Positions 23,431 to 36,210 of a stretch of 64,000 bases of DNA are shown here, piece by piece (positions within the stretch are counted from its first letter, which is position 1; each line of letters begins with the position of its first letter). The stretch is from Impatiens glandulifera. Taxonomy: Eukaryota > Streptophyta > Magnoliopsida > Ericales > Balsaminaceae. The notes beneath the pieces were generated by a model. That model had not been told where the DNA came from. It saw only the letters and a program-made list of their open reading frames with translations, and ran no database searches. The stretch covers positions 26,697,348 through 26,761,347 of the forward strand of contig NC_061870.1 of NCBI RefSeq assembly GCF_907164915.1, read 5' to 3'. The position numbers and the translations under genes are program-made.

Positions 23431-23596
23431 TCCCTACATTGCATCTACCTCTTCATCCATAAGCTTCAACTCTCTGTCGGAGGTTCCATACATGGGTCTA
23501 CAACAACTCTCGCACCGATAGATTCCATGAAGGTCCCGTCACCGATCGGAAAACTACGGACTTCCAGTTGATTAAGAGGTAGATGCAATGTAGGGA
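23431..23596. repeat. 23-bp perfect inverted repeat with 120-bp spacer
   Basis: The segment 23431-23453 (starting TCCCTACATTGCATC) is the exact reverse complement of 23574-23596. It lies in an island of higher GC inside AT-rich DNA. The spacer contains overlapping open frames on both strands without a recognised domain. A hairpin transcript is possible. Confidence 0.85.
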
Positions 23597-23754
23597 AAAT
23601 ACGTGATTGTGCCAGGGAGGTTGTGGCCCAAGAGCCAGGTGAAAATGCGGAGGAAACTAGGCAGGGTTGATTGGAGGAGAGTGGATTGAAGACAGACGAC
23701 ATCGGAACCAAATGCGGTTCATGGAATTAATAAAAGCTGAGTAGGACATAATTT

Positions 23755-23925
23755 TACTATTAAACTGATCTATAATTATTTGAAGTATTCAGAACCGGAT
23801 TGTCGGGTAGAGAGTTGTCATTAATCTGAATATATATGTGAGAGTAAATAGATACTTGGGTCGGATTTTAGGTTGACCCGCCCGTAATTTAAAACGATTA
23901 AAAATAAAATTAAAAATGCTATCAC
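23755..23925 (-). mobile_element. SINE-like repeat family, copy E (truncated)
   Basis: Reverse-oriented body of the same family: GGGCGGGTCAA, AATCCGACCCAAGTATC and TTACTCTCACATATA are present on the minus strand. The tRNA-like head and the final ATTAAGCATC end are missing. Confidence 0.6.
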
Positions 23926-23929
23926 ATTT

Positions 23930-25960
23930 TTACCGGAATATTTTTTTTCACGATTTTTTATATTATTACTCGTGCAAATACACAGAATATATGCTAGTTG
24001 AATCTGAGTCTATAATGAAATAATTATTCATTTTTTATTTAAAAGAAATAAAATATTAATTTTTTTTCTCTTCAAATTTAACATTAAAAAATTTATTAAA
24101 TTCAAGATTCTCATCCTATATATATACATACTACGAATACTAATAAAATGAAGGATAAAACACTACCCTACAATGAATTTTAATTTATGTAGAATATAAG
24201 AGAATAAATGTCAATTTATAACCGACCTAATATTACCCTATGTAAGTACTAGAAATTATAGGTTTTTTTTAGAATGAATTTCAATTTTTAAAATTAAGCC
24301 AACTATTAAGATTATAGACTGAATATTTTTTATTTAGGAAAATTATATATATTTGAGTGGTGGTCCGAATATTTTTATTATTATATAATAAATATATAAT
24401 TGTTAATGGGCCACCAAGCTCTTTATTTATTATATAATAAATTATATAACCGGGCATTACATAAATTATTAGTTACTAGTATGTAATCAATCTGTATACA
24501 CAAATCCTTCTACACATCCGGGTTGTACTCACTATAAAAAATTATTTTTCGATATAATATTTGTAAAGTTATTTTAAAAATAATTAAATCGATTTTAATT
24601 AAAAAAAATATCTATCCAGTTAAGCATATTACACCAAATCACAACAAGTTCATAACTATTTTATTTTAAATATAAAATTTATTTCATTTATCTATTTAAT
24701 CCTAAAAAACACAAACAAATAGTAAAAACCCATAAAAAAAGTTCAATAAAAGTTATAACATAATTTATCTTAAATTATCAAAATAATACTCAATCAAACA
24801 TTCAAAAAAAAAAAAAAAATCAGCAAACACTATAAATAAGTCATAAATATTATGTTCATATACTTAAGGACATATATATCTAGAATTTTAAAATAAGTTG
24901 GCCATTGTAAAAGTCCTTACAGAAAAACATAGGTCGTGATCTGTGGATATCTTAAAGTAGGTTGGTCTAGCTTGATTTTAAAATTAAAATTTCAATATTA
25001 ATTCTCGTATCCTATCCAAAAGTTGGAGATTTTAGAATGTGCATTCTGTATTTATGTAATCATCATAACCCATATCATATATTAATTTAAGTCAATATAA
25101 ATAAATTAAATAGCATTAATTAAGGAAATTATTTAATTTTGATAAATAAATAAAAAACTTAACTTCCTAAGACCTGCAAATGGCTCTTGATTTCATCATT
25201 GGTTAGATCTTCCACCTGCATTATATCTCTAATATATTTTGGAGTGCCTCTTTAAAATACTAACATATTCAAACCCTAACAAATTTAACATAAAAAATGC
25301 ACACAAAAATTTTTAAAAAAATACTAATAATAAATAATTAAGATATAGACTAAAGTTATCCTATTCTCAATAAAAAAAATTCTATTCAAATCATAACTAC
25401 TTACGAAAAATAACATGAACTTAACTAATTTTTCAATATTTTATAAAAGATAAAAGTCAATCAGCTAAGGATGACAATTATATTATGTTTCTGATTTGAA
25501 TGGTCCTTCCGGGAATGACGGAGATGTTAATTTGTGTCCCCAACCCCGATTAAATTCCAATTCCGCTTAAAACACTTTTTTTTAAATGATTTATTTAATA
25601 AAAAAAATAATATTTAAACACTAATAAACACAATTAAATATACAACACTATAATATAATTATTTATTATATATATATATATATATATTATATTTTTTTTT
25701 AAGAGTTTTAATTTTTTTTATAATAATATGAAATTTTAATATATTACTATATAGGTATTATATACCAACTTCATTAATATAATTTTATCATATGAATAAA
25801 TTATTTAAAAAAAAATGGTAGGCTCAAGGATTTCTTGAAACCGAACAATTGTGATAGTTGTAAAAATATTTCTCTCGTCCCTAAATTTCCAATCAAGAAC
25901 AATATTTTGTTTAATGCATATAATATCTTACTTTAAAGTGCAATAAATCATAATCATAAA
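23930..25960. other. AT-rich intergenic DNA
   Basis: No gene recognised. Contains a TA microsatellite near 25667-25688 and poly-A runs. Confidence 0.5.
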
Positions 25961-25969
25961 TTCAGAGTA

Positions 25970-26550
25970 AAAAAATCTTACTAAGTGGCCCTTTGTGTTG
26001 ATTAAGTGTATTGATAAACAATCGGTGTAACAAGCGACTATCATCGTCTTTGTTTCTTCTTAGTATATGACCTACACTTCGATATCGTCTCACAATCAAC
26101 ATTAACTGTTCTTCCCTCGTTACAATTGAAATTGTTAATTTCACTTGAACCTATCAAATAATTATCATTCTTCTTAAATTGCAGAAATTCCCTTTTGTTC
26201 ATATCCTTACTAAAATTGAATATTTGACCATCATTTTCCTTCTCTTCTTTCATTATTCCCTCCTCTGGTTTCAGACTCAAAGGCACAGAGCTCATCCAAT
26301 TCTTCATATCGATCCATATCACCGGAATTATCATCCCGGTAACCATTCAACATTTCCCGGCGAAATCTCATTCTTTTTACAACCCGAAATTTGTTCCTCG
26401 TTCAATTTCTCGACAGTTGCAGTTAATTTTAACTAATTAAACCTTATATATAGATATAGAGATATTGATTACCTTGATCCAAGAGAAGATTGCAGATGGG
26501 AAGTTGATGCTTGATGCTTAAAAGCATCGATCTTTTTGAGTTCATGTTCT
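25970..26550 (-). pseudogene. Gene-like relic, family unknown
   Basis: On the minus strand, pieces read as charged, coiled-coil-like peptide: ELEHELKKIDAF near 26540, then LTATVEKLNEEQ and ISPGNVEWLPG near 26420-26340, followed by a stop and a change of frame into a 101-codon open frame (26346-26041). A GT donor-like site (TCAAGGTAATC) lies at about 26471. The pieces do not join into one frame. It may be a decayed gene, or a real gene I failed to splice; no family is claimed. Confidence 0.3.
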
Positions 26551-26559
26551 AATTCAACC

Positions 26560-28080
26560 ACGTAAATAGAATTCCATCAGTGATATATCATAAATAGAGA
26601 AGAGGAGGAAAATTGAGCTATTTAGTTTTAAATAATGTATATTTTTAAATTATTAATATTATCGAAAAAAAAGAGTGATGTGACAATATAAAAGAAACGA
26701 GTGAGGAAGAAAATTTGATAGAAGAAATAAGGACGTAGAAAAATAAAAAGAGTGAAAAAAGAAAGAAAATAGATAAATTATTTTATTTTTTCATCAATTA
26801 AATTGTGTATTATTCTTTCCTCCATCATTTCTATCCTAAAAGAAATAATAAAAATATCACATAAAACATAACAAATAAATGTCAATTCCTTACGGTAAAA
26901 TTGAATGGTAAAAATCATAAAATTTTGAGCCTCTATTCTAATTGAGTTAAAATTAAAATTAATATTACAGATTTTCATGATGTGATCTCTAATGAATAAA
27001 TACATAGGACCACCCATATTTTCACACCCTGATAAGACATTATAAAGAATCTTTTTACTGTAAAAAAGGGGTGGTTTTTTAATCATTTCGAAATGTTTTT
27101 GGTTTATTTGGAAAGAATATAAAGTTGCAGACTTTGATTTATTATTATTTTAAATAATTTATTTAATGAATTATTATTTTTTAATTAAATAGTCTAATCT
27201 TCAGTCAAAACATTAAATAATTTCATTTTCAAAATAAATTTATGTTAATTTATCTTCTAGAGTAGGATTGATTTTGGTTTTTTGGTTTTTTTTAGATTTA
27301 AAAGATTATAATAAAAAATAAGATATTTAGGTTTTTAATTGATTTAATTATTAAAAATATTTTTTTTATTTAAAATTTAATAAAAATATGTAGAAGTATT
27401 TGTATACGTTAGTTCATAAGTGAAATAATTTGATGATTTAAAATCATAATAATGCGATATATAGAACATTTATAAAAATAAATAATAAAAACTTTAAAAT
27501 TCAAATCAAATTAGGTCACGTGTTCAATTTCAAAGCGTTTTGTGTTGAAGCAGTGTTTAAGAGTGTAAACAAAATAAATAAATAAAAAAATGAACCGCCA
27601 ATAAACTGACCGAAATAATTATAAACCGTTCGAACCGAATTTTTATCTGTTATAATTTTCTATTGTAACGATCATGGCCGGTTCGATTGACGGTTTATAT
27701 AAACCTTATATATATAATAATTTTGATTTTTTTTATTATGTGATTCGTTATTGGCATATACATATTTATTAAATATTTTTTTATTTTTTAAATTAATTTT
27801 GTTTAATTAATATTTTAATATTTATTTTTTAAAGTTAAATAATTTTTTTTAATTCTTTTAGTTTATTATATTATATAAATTATTTATTTAATTAATTTAT
27901 TTTTATTTTATAATATTTTTTATTTTTTCAACTAATAAACCGACCTAAACAATTTTATAACCGACCAAATTGACATTCAATCGCGCTAACCGACGGATAA
28001 TAATTTTGAATAATTTTGAAAAACTGACACCAACAATAAAGATGAATTTTTCAGTGAAAAAACCAACTGAACTGAACCAC
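26560..28080. repeat. AT-rich DNA with an ACCGAACC-type dispersed repeat
   Basis: The segment 27590-28075 carries AACCGCCAATAAACTGACCG, AACCGTTCGAACCG, then AATAAACCGACC and GAACTGAACC near its other end. Such words are common in degenerate plant mobile DNA. A similar word set occurs at 50318-50449. No coding sequence. Confidence 0.35.
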
Positions 28081-28085
28081 TTAGA

Positions 28086-28735
28086 CTATCCTTATCCATG
28101 ACCAAATAATGGGTCATGATGTTGGTCATGGATGATTATGTCAATTTATCATGACCAAATATTGGGTCATTCCATGACCATGACCAAAACCAAAACCATG
28201 TGATTTGGTCTTTGTTTTTGTAAGTTATGACAAAAATCACAACCATGGTCATCTAACCATGGTCATCTAATCAAATGCTGTCATTCGTCAGCATCTGATC
28301 GGTTGCCCAAATTTTCTTTATCTTTTATCTTTAAAATCCGATTTTAATATTATTTATAATTTTTTTTTTAAATATTATATCAAAATTCATAATTTTTTGA
28401 GATCTATAAATAGAGACCACTCTTGCTATATTTCGGAGAAAAAAAATCACCATTTTCTCCATTTCTACTAATTATCCTCCTTTGTTTACAATTATCCATA
28501 ATTAATATGTATAAAAACATTATTATGTATAAAAATAAGAAATTAAATATTATTATTATATTTAAAAATTGTTTATTATTTTTTTAATTTAAAAATAAAA
28601 ATAATATTTTTTAATTCATGATCCAGATTTGGTTGGTCATGGATAAGCACAATGACCAAAATTTTGGTCATAAAGTTGTTTTCATGATAAAGACCATGAC
28701 CAAAAAATTGGTCAAGAATAAGAATGCTCTTATAG
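28086..28735. mobile_element. MITE-like element rich in TGACCA palindromes
   Basis: The left end CTTATCCATGACCAAA (near 28091) is matched in reverse by GGTCAAGAATAAG (near 28710) and by TTGGTCATGGATAAG (near 28632). Many ATGACCA/TGGTCAT words occur, including a perfect 20-bp palindrome at 28652-28671. The interior is AT-rich and noncoding. The target-site duplication was not resolved. Confidence 0.6.
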
Positions 28736-28739
28736 CCCT

Positions 28740-31120
28740 AGTCATGGTGGTAGGGTTATTCTAATATTTCTTAATTAAAAAATATTAAAATATTTTTTTA
28801 ATGAGAGTTCTTATATCATAAAAATTAAAATTAAATAACTATATATTTCATTTAATAATTTAAATTAATGATAAGTAGGATGATGAATTATATGATTATA
28901 CGTTTATTTTGAAACAATTCACATAACATAAGTTATAAAAAGATTGAGTCATGTTAAATTATTTAATCTTAATAATTAATAAATTCATTTTTCATAGAAG
29001 AAATAAAATTTTCTTATAAAAAATATATAAACAAGTTCACGTTTTATACTTATTTTTTACATCCATTTATATTTTACCATTTTTATAATTCACTTGGTTA
29101 AATTACTTCTAATTTTTTATTCAAATTTTCAAATTACTTACATTTTCGTTCATTTTTTCAAATTATTCATATTTCTCTATTTAAATAAGATTTAATATAA
29201 ATATTATACATAAAATAAATTTATTACATATATATTAAATAAAAATAAAATATATTATAATAAAAGTCAAACCTCTATTATAAAGTTTATTAAACAAATA
29301 TATATATATATATATAATATATTTTATTTAATATTTATACAAAATATTATTTGATAAAAATATGTATTTTGTTTTAATAACTCTTTTTTATTATAATGTA
29401 TTAGATTTTAATTTTAATTTTATTTACATGTGTATGTAATATATTTAATTTAAACTTTTATATAATATATTGTTTTGATAAAATATTTTTATTTTATTTT
29501 AATTTTAATTTAATATATTTAATTTTAATGTTTATATAATATATTTAATTTTAATATATAATATATTTAATTTTAATATATAATATTCAAGTTACTTTTT
29601 ATATATGGACCTTTTTACAAAAAATAATAATTTATTTTAATATATAATATTCAAGTTACTTTTTATTTTTATTATTTAATTTTGTAAGTTTAATTTTATT
29701 TATAAATATATATATTATGTTTATAAAAATTAAATAATTTTAAATTTTAAAAAGTAAACCGCTGTTAGTTTGATCAAGAATGAAAATATAGTAGTTAGGA
29801 AAGTGAATGGAAAAGATAGATTGAATTATCTTTTTAATTTTTTAATTTATTTTACTCTTACTTTTATATATTTATATATTAGATCTTATTAAAGATTTTT
29901 AAAATAATATAATTAATTATTATTTTATTTTTTTAATTTTATAATTAGTGATATAATTAAATTTATTAACTAAAATATTAATATATATATATATATATTT
30001 AAAATTTACCAAAACACAATATCTCATATATTTTCGAAATCAACCAAATCATGAATTTTTAAACTATTATAAATTCTTTAAAAAACTTTCTACCCAAGAC
30101 AATTTTTTTTTTCTTTTCTTTTATCAAATAATAAATATATCCAAATATCTTTACCAACCAATATCATTTTTATTATTATTATATTTTTAAAGCAAACCCA
30201 ATAAAGTTTTATATTGAGAACAACAAGACGAATGTACTTATTTTTAAAAAATAAATAAATAAAATGAAAGTGTTACATTTTGAATAAAGGGTCAACCAAC
30301 CATTGGTAAAAGCATTTTTTTTTCACCTAGTTTCCAGATTCCACAAAAGTTTTTGCGGGTCCAAGGTGTGTCACATGCACATCAGCACATGCCTTACACA
30401 AATTTATTTATTTGAAACTAAATCAATTATCACAATCATAAAGTCCAATTTATTTTGACACTAAACTACCATGGTCCATATGTCCTACTAATATTTTAAT
30501 AAAAGTGTCAATAAAAATAAAATAACTAATTTATTTCTATTAACATATATATTTTTACATGTGTATGAGTCTTGTCATAAGATTATTTTAAAAAATAATT
30601 ATTTACAAATATTTTAATTGACCATAATTTATTATTTTGACCATTTTCTTACTTGTTTTTTTTTTTTAAATTATGATGAAGTATGGAGCACACAACGGTT
30701 ACATGTTTGTTTGTTTTTTCTAAATGTAGAAAAAGATGACAGTCCATTGTAACTACCATAATCAGTTGGTTATGATTTACATATTATTGAAATTTATTAT
30801 AAAATAGATAACTCAACATTTATTCATCTTTTCACTTTATAACTTAAATAAGTATCTTTTCATTTAAGTTATTTAGTTAGTTAAGAAAATGGAAATAAAA
30901 ATTTATTACAACAATATTGTATCATAACTACCGATTTCCATGGCCCACGACATAGAGAGGTGATTTAGGTAATTAAACAAAACAAAATGTGTAAAATGAT
31001 TTTTTAATACAAGTAAATAAAAACAAAATAGATTTTCCAAACATATCCATAACATTGAAAACCATTTTCCGTTTGACCAGCGAGTTTAGAGTAATTTTAT
31101 ACTCTCGAGAATATGCATAA
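28740..31120. other. Very AT-rich intergenic DNA
   Basis: No gene visible. Contains TA microsatellites (about 29300-29325, 29975-30000) and a short direct repeat ATATAATATTCAAGTTACTTT near 29580 and 29640. Confidence 0.5.
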
Positions 31121-31129
31121 TAATTATGG

Positions 31130-31141
31130 GCCCTATATAGG
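31130..31141 (+). promoter_or_regulatory. TATA box candidate for the TRM gene
   Basis: CCCTATATAGG directly follows GGGCCC-type bases. It is the only strong TATA element in the 500 bp before the first coding exon at 31599 and would leave a 5' leader of about 430 nt. Confidence 0.45.
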
Positions 31142-31598
31142 CTCTCCATTTCCAGACAGCGCACGATAGAGCCGACAGACGTAGACCCGACGTTCCCTGC
31201 TCCCATTTTGTTTTCTTTCGTATCCTGCGCCACACCGATTAACCCCTTTCTCTCTCATAGTGGAGCCGCTTTCATAGTGTAGCTTTCCAGCTGCAATTCT
31301 AGTGATCCGATAAGTGAAAGAGCTAGTGAGTGGGATTGAATTACAAAGAATCACTTCTCTAATTGCTTTCTAGATTTTGATTCCTTTTCTTACTTAGGAG
31401 AGAGAAGAAGAAGGATATGCAGAGCTACTTTTGTGCTTTACTGTGGATTCTTGCTTTTTCTGCAGTTTTGGATTTACATTCTTGTTCATACACTGGATTA
31501 CTGCTTCTGTAAAAGTTGCTAACTGCAAAATTAGGTTTTCGGCACCAATTTTACTATCTGGTGTTTGTGGAGCTGAAGAAAGGTGATTTGGTGAAGAG

Positions 31599-34500
31599 AT
31601 GATGGATAACTGTGACAAATCGGTCACTTCTTTAGCCATTACAGAGAAGCGACCTAATAGACCTGGAGGTTGCATCGGTATCTTTTTTCAGCTCTTTGAT
31701 TGGAATCGGAGGTTTGCAAAGAAGAAGCTCTTCTCCAGAAAATTGCTTCCGCCAGGTTAGTAAATTGCAGTTGATTTCTTATGGTTGTAACGATGGTTGA
31801 ATGGTTGAATGTTGATGTCGGTGTTTATATCAGTTCGTCCAAAACATGCACCGAAGAAGTTCGCTGGAGATGAGAAATTTCCCAAATTACGCATGGTATG
31901 AATTTCGCTATAATCTTCATCTGATTATAAATATCTCATTATTGGATTCACTTTTTATCCATAGATTGCCGGTGAAAATGGAGATGATTTTCCAAATCTG
32001 AGGAAAAATATTGACAATCAATCAAGGCCAATGCAATCTCCTAGTTTGGTTGCTAGGTTAATGGGTTTGGAATCTATACCCGCTGCAGAAAAGGAAAAGT
32101 CACCAAATGTATTACTGTCTGACATTGATAAGGAAAAACTAAGCTTGGAGAAGATCAGCTCAAGGAATGAGTTGAGGCCACAGAAGATTCAGAAAACGGA
32201 AGTTTACGAAAGAGAACATGTTGGTAGGCTTGGGTTTGAGTCAATGCCGCTGAAAAATATGTTATCGCGATCGAGAAGGCAACGTCCGAAACTCGTCTCT
32301 CCTGTAAAAAGTCCGCGTATGGCTCCTGGTAGGAACAACTCTCGATTAATTGATGTAGCTGCAAGGATCTTAGAACCTGGATTACAGTCTAGAAACAGGG
32401 CTAAAGGTGCACTCACGTACACGAGTTCTAGAATCCATAATCTTCCTCCATCCATGGAAGGCAATGCTTACTCTCCACGCTCTGCTTCTATTGATGATTT
32501 GATGATGGAGGGAAGACAGCAAGGGTTGAATGTGCGTGAAGTTCCTGATCATGATGGGGTTGCGGTCAAGCCAATGAAAGTACATTCTTGCAAGAATTGT
32601 GGTGATAAATTTGATGATTTTGCCTCGAGCTCAAGTTTGCTGAAGCATCCTTCCGTTTATGCTTCCCCAATCTCACAATATGTGGAACCATCAACGGTAA
32701 TCTTGGAGAAAGAGAAAAAACCAGTAGAACAGAGAAATCGACAGGAAATGGGCAATGTTTTCGTCCAAACTCATAATGAAGCTGATCAAAGTCACTGGCC
32801 ATTCAGCAGCCAACCATCTAGCCGTCAATCTGATATTCAATCTTCCACTGCCTTCAAGCAGAAAACAATAAGACAAAATAAGATACCCATGGGAAGGGAC
32901 AAGGTTCATCAGAGCTCAAAACTAAGTAATCTGCAAAGTAGTAGAGTTTATGATGTGAATGTTGATAACAAAAGTCCAAGCATTCGGTCCAGATCAAGGA
33001 TGCCTGTGAAACTGGATAGTGATGCACTTGATACAGGGAGGAAAACCTACGCTAAACCAGATGATTCTACATCCCCAGTGCGGAAGAAGAGGTCTGTAAA
33101 CTCCACAATTGTAAAACAAAGAACTGGCAAGTGTGAGACAGCCTCGTCGAAAGAGACGAGACAGAGTTCTTTTTCTTCTACCAGTCAAAACACCACGCGG
33201 AGAAGATTGGTTAATTCAGAAGAAAGTAGCAGAACAAATAGCAATAAGGAAAAAAATATTGTCTCTTACTCATATAATTCTCCTTTGAAGCACAAGCCTG
33301 GAGCACACAAGGACAGGGAATACAAAAGAATGCATCTTAATGGTAGTGTCGATGGAAATCCCAGTTCGAGTACCATAGGTGAAAGCTCCAGCCGTGAAGA
33401 AGACTCCTGCCAATTGAGTGGAGATGCTTTAGGTGCTCTTCTGGAACAAAAATTGAAGGAATTGACTAGTCAAATGGATGATGAATTGGAAGGAGCAGGA
33501 GGTACTCCTAAGAGAAGCACTGCTATGATTCTCCAAGAGCTAATAACTGCCTTGAATGCAGAGACGCCAACTCAGAATGTTTTGGTTGATGGATCTGACC
33601 AGAAAAAAGTTTCTCTGGGTGCTCGTGTGGCAACCAAGTTCTCTTTCAAGGTTTGTTCTTAAAATCTATTAATCTCCATTTGTTTGACTCAGATTGATTT
33701 TGCATTCATGCGAGAGGTTGTTTGTATTTGTTGAAATAAACCAATTTTGTAAAAACAAAAAACAAATCTACAGGTTGAGGAGAGGGCAAAAGGAGCTTCA
33801 ACCCGCTACTCACATGACTTGGACCATTATAGCCCAGGATCTGTGCTGGAAACTTCTTTTTCCAATGAAAGTTGCTTGTCCAGTAGTCTGGATGATGGCT
33901 CAGGTGAGATAATCATAACATCTTTGAAACTAGACCTAATTAATTTGATCATAAAAGTAATATGATTTGTATTTGAAAGAATTTGACCTTCTTTTCTGGC
34001 TCCGCATTTAAAGATCTTGATTAATATTTGTACTCCTTTTAGAATTAAAAGTAATATTTCTTTTGGGTCAAATATGTTAAGATTTCTTCATTTCTGTTTG
34101 CAATCAATTCACTCCATGATGCCTATTTTTGTTTCGAATTTGTGCTTTACAGTGCCAGGACACGATCATCTGCCACCTTTAGAGGCCGAGGTTGATCTGG
34201 TGGATTCTGGTTATTCCTTTTTAAGCAAAGGAAGCGGTAGACTTGATCGGATATCTGACATCCTTGGCCATATTTCTGAAGCACTGTGCTGCATCAACAT
34301 CAGAGATAGCGGGTTAAAAGAAAACAAGTCTGATCGTGCGAAGGAGGTAATCTTGAATGCTGAGATGGTTTTCCAAAGTTTTGATGGAAGCAAAGAATTT
34401 TCCTTGGCGGGCTATCTGATTGAAGAGTTAGAAAGTTTGGCTAGTGCCATGCCTGCAATGGAAGATATAAAAGACGGGTACCAACTTAAGGGTTTTCTGT

Positions 34501-34808
34501 TTGATTGCATAGTGGAGTATTTGGATTCGAGGTATGGTCCATGCTGGAAAACCGGGTTCAGGGCCTGGAGAAGAACGAGTCCAACAAGGATTACAGGAGA
34601 TATCTTGACTAGTGGAGTCGTTGAGGAGGTGAAACGGTGGACGAAATTCGCAGGTTGGAATGTGGATGAGATTATTGAATGGGAAATGAGTCATGGTTTG
34701 GGTAAATGGACTGATTTTGAAATTGAAGGATTTGAGATTGGAGTTGAAATAGAAGAGGAGCTGTTAGATAACCTGGTTAATGAAGTTCTGGCTGATTTTA
34801 TTATGTAA
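31599..34808 (+). CDS. TON1-recruiting-motif (TRM)/DUF4378 protein, TRM22-like
   Basis: Five coding exons: 31599-31755, 31834-31895, 31965-33650, 33774-33903, 34153-34808; 896 residues, phases consistent. TRM proteins bring the TON1-PP2A machinery to microtubules and influence cortical array layout and cell shape. Exon 1 has the N-terminal GIFFQLFDWNRRFAKKK motif. Residues 98-110 are the SPSLVARLMGLES motif typical of TRMs, and RLIDVAARILEPGLQSRNRA follows. The middle is Ser/Arg/Lys-rich and disordered. The last exon is a DUF4378 domain (YSFLSKGSGRLDRISDILGH to the C end), which ends in an acidic helix as in the family. Arabidopsis At1g67040 (TRM22, from memory) fits both sequence type and neighbourhood. 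Confidence 0.92.
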
Positions 34809-34814
34809 AGTGAA

Positions 34815-36205
34815 TCTGGGTTAACTCAGGAGTGACTAACCGACAAAATTTAAACCGCTAGGTTTCCTTTTTAACCGTTTTTCAAACAAGTCTACCTTTT
34901 GTAACATTATTTGTCATCTTTTTGTACAAATAAGGTTTGAACTTTAGTTAAGTAAGTTTATTTCATTTTCTATTAATAATCAAGAGCATGAGAATGTTGT
35001 GTTAGCTATAATAAATTATAGTTTAGAAAAAAATTAGTTTAAAAAAGTAGTCACCTTTTATGTCTCTTTTCTTTATTCTACATGTTCTTTTCAAAATAAC
35101 CTTTTACCAAATTAATGGAATGCCCATGTAATGAAAAAATTAAATTTATACTAAGAATTATAATAATAATTTATAAGATTTCAATCATAATTGAATTCCC
35201 AAAAAGGCAATTTAAGGTAGATGATTCCCAATTCAATTGATTCCTTCATTTAGTTGCTACCATACATACTTTTAGTTAATTTTACTTTTAAAATTAAACA
35301 TGTACTCTAAATTTGGATTCAAATACAAATATTTATCAAGAAATATAAAATTAATTTGGAATTTATTCAAATATTAACTATCATAATTAACTTCAAGTGT
35401 ATCATCTTATTTGTATTTTTATTTTAGTATTATTCAAACATGTCGTATTTACAATTTGTGTCAAATTTGGTTGTAAGTAATATAAATTAAAAGAAACATT
35501 ATTTTTATTTGTTCAATGATAACGATTTATACATATAATATTAATATTTAAGTTAATTATTTTTAAAAATATATTCAAATTAAGTTAAACTTAATTCTCC
35601 TTACAAAAAATTAAAACTTAGAGGTTATTAAAAATAAATCCTTATTTATTAAAAAAAAAGAAGGTAAACGCAACGATTTTGATAAAAAAAAAATAGCTAA
35701 AAATATTTAACGGATATTAATATACAGTGATAAACTAATTAAAAATATTTAGACAGAAAGTAGAAACTATAAGATTTTAGTCTATGAGTCTCTTTTCAAT
35801 AATTTTCTAGTCAACTATTTGTCTCGAAATGAACCGTTCAATGATGTATTTACTTTACAACGCTATTATGTTAACTAAGTGAGAGATCTTTATTCTATCG
35901 AAACTGATAAAGTCGATTTTTTAAGATTTCTGAACTTAATAATGCTAAATTTTAATATTGTTGTATTTTTTAAATAAATATTATTATAAAATGACTGTTA
36001 TAAATTCAAAAGAAACCGATTGATTGCTCAGGTGGTCCAAAGATAGTGACTCCGGAATCTAATCCGAAATGCAACTTCTTACACGAGAACTGGGGAAAGG
36101 AGAGAATGCTGCTGCCATTGCCAGCTTGTTCTTCAGAATCTTTATCTATATTTATATGTTATCTCCTCCTAATTTATCTCTAATAAAAGTTTAGTCAAAT
36201 TGCAG
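34815..36205. other. Intergenic spacer
   Basis: AT-rich with no gene recognised; the last 150 bp likely holds the promoter and 5' UTR of the glucose transporter. Confidence 0.5.
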
Positions 36206-36210
36206 CAAAA

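Noticed and set aside
23344..23711. Frames on both strands around the 23-bp inverted repeat as a gene
   Set aside because: Neither has a domain, splice support or a homologue I recognise.
32155..33188. Several minus-strand frames under the large TRM exon
   Set aside because: They are antisense shadows of a 1.7-kb coding exon.
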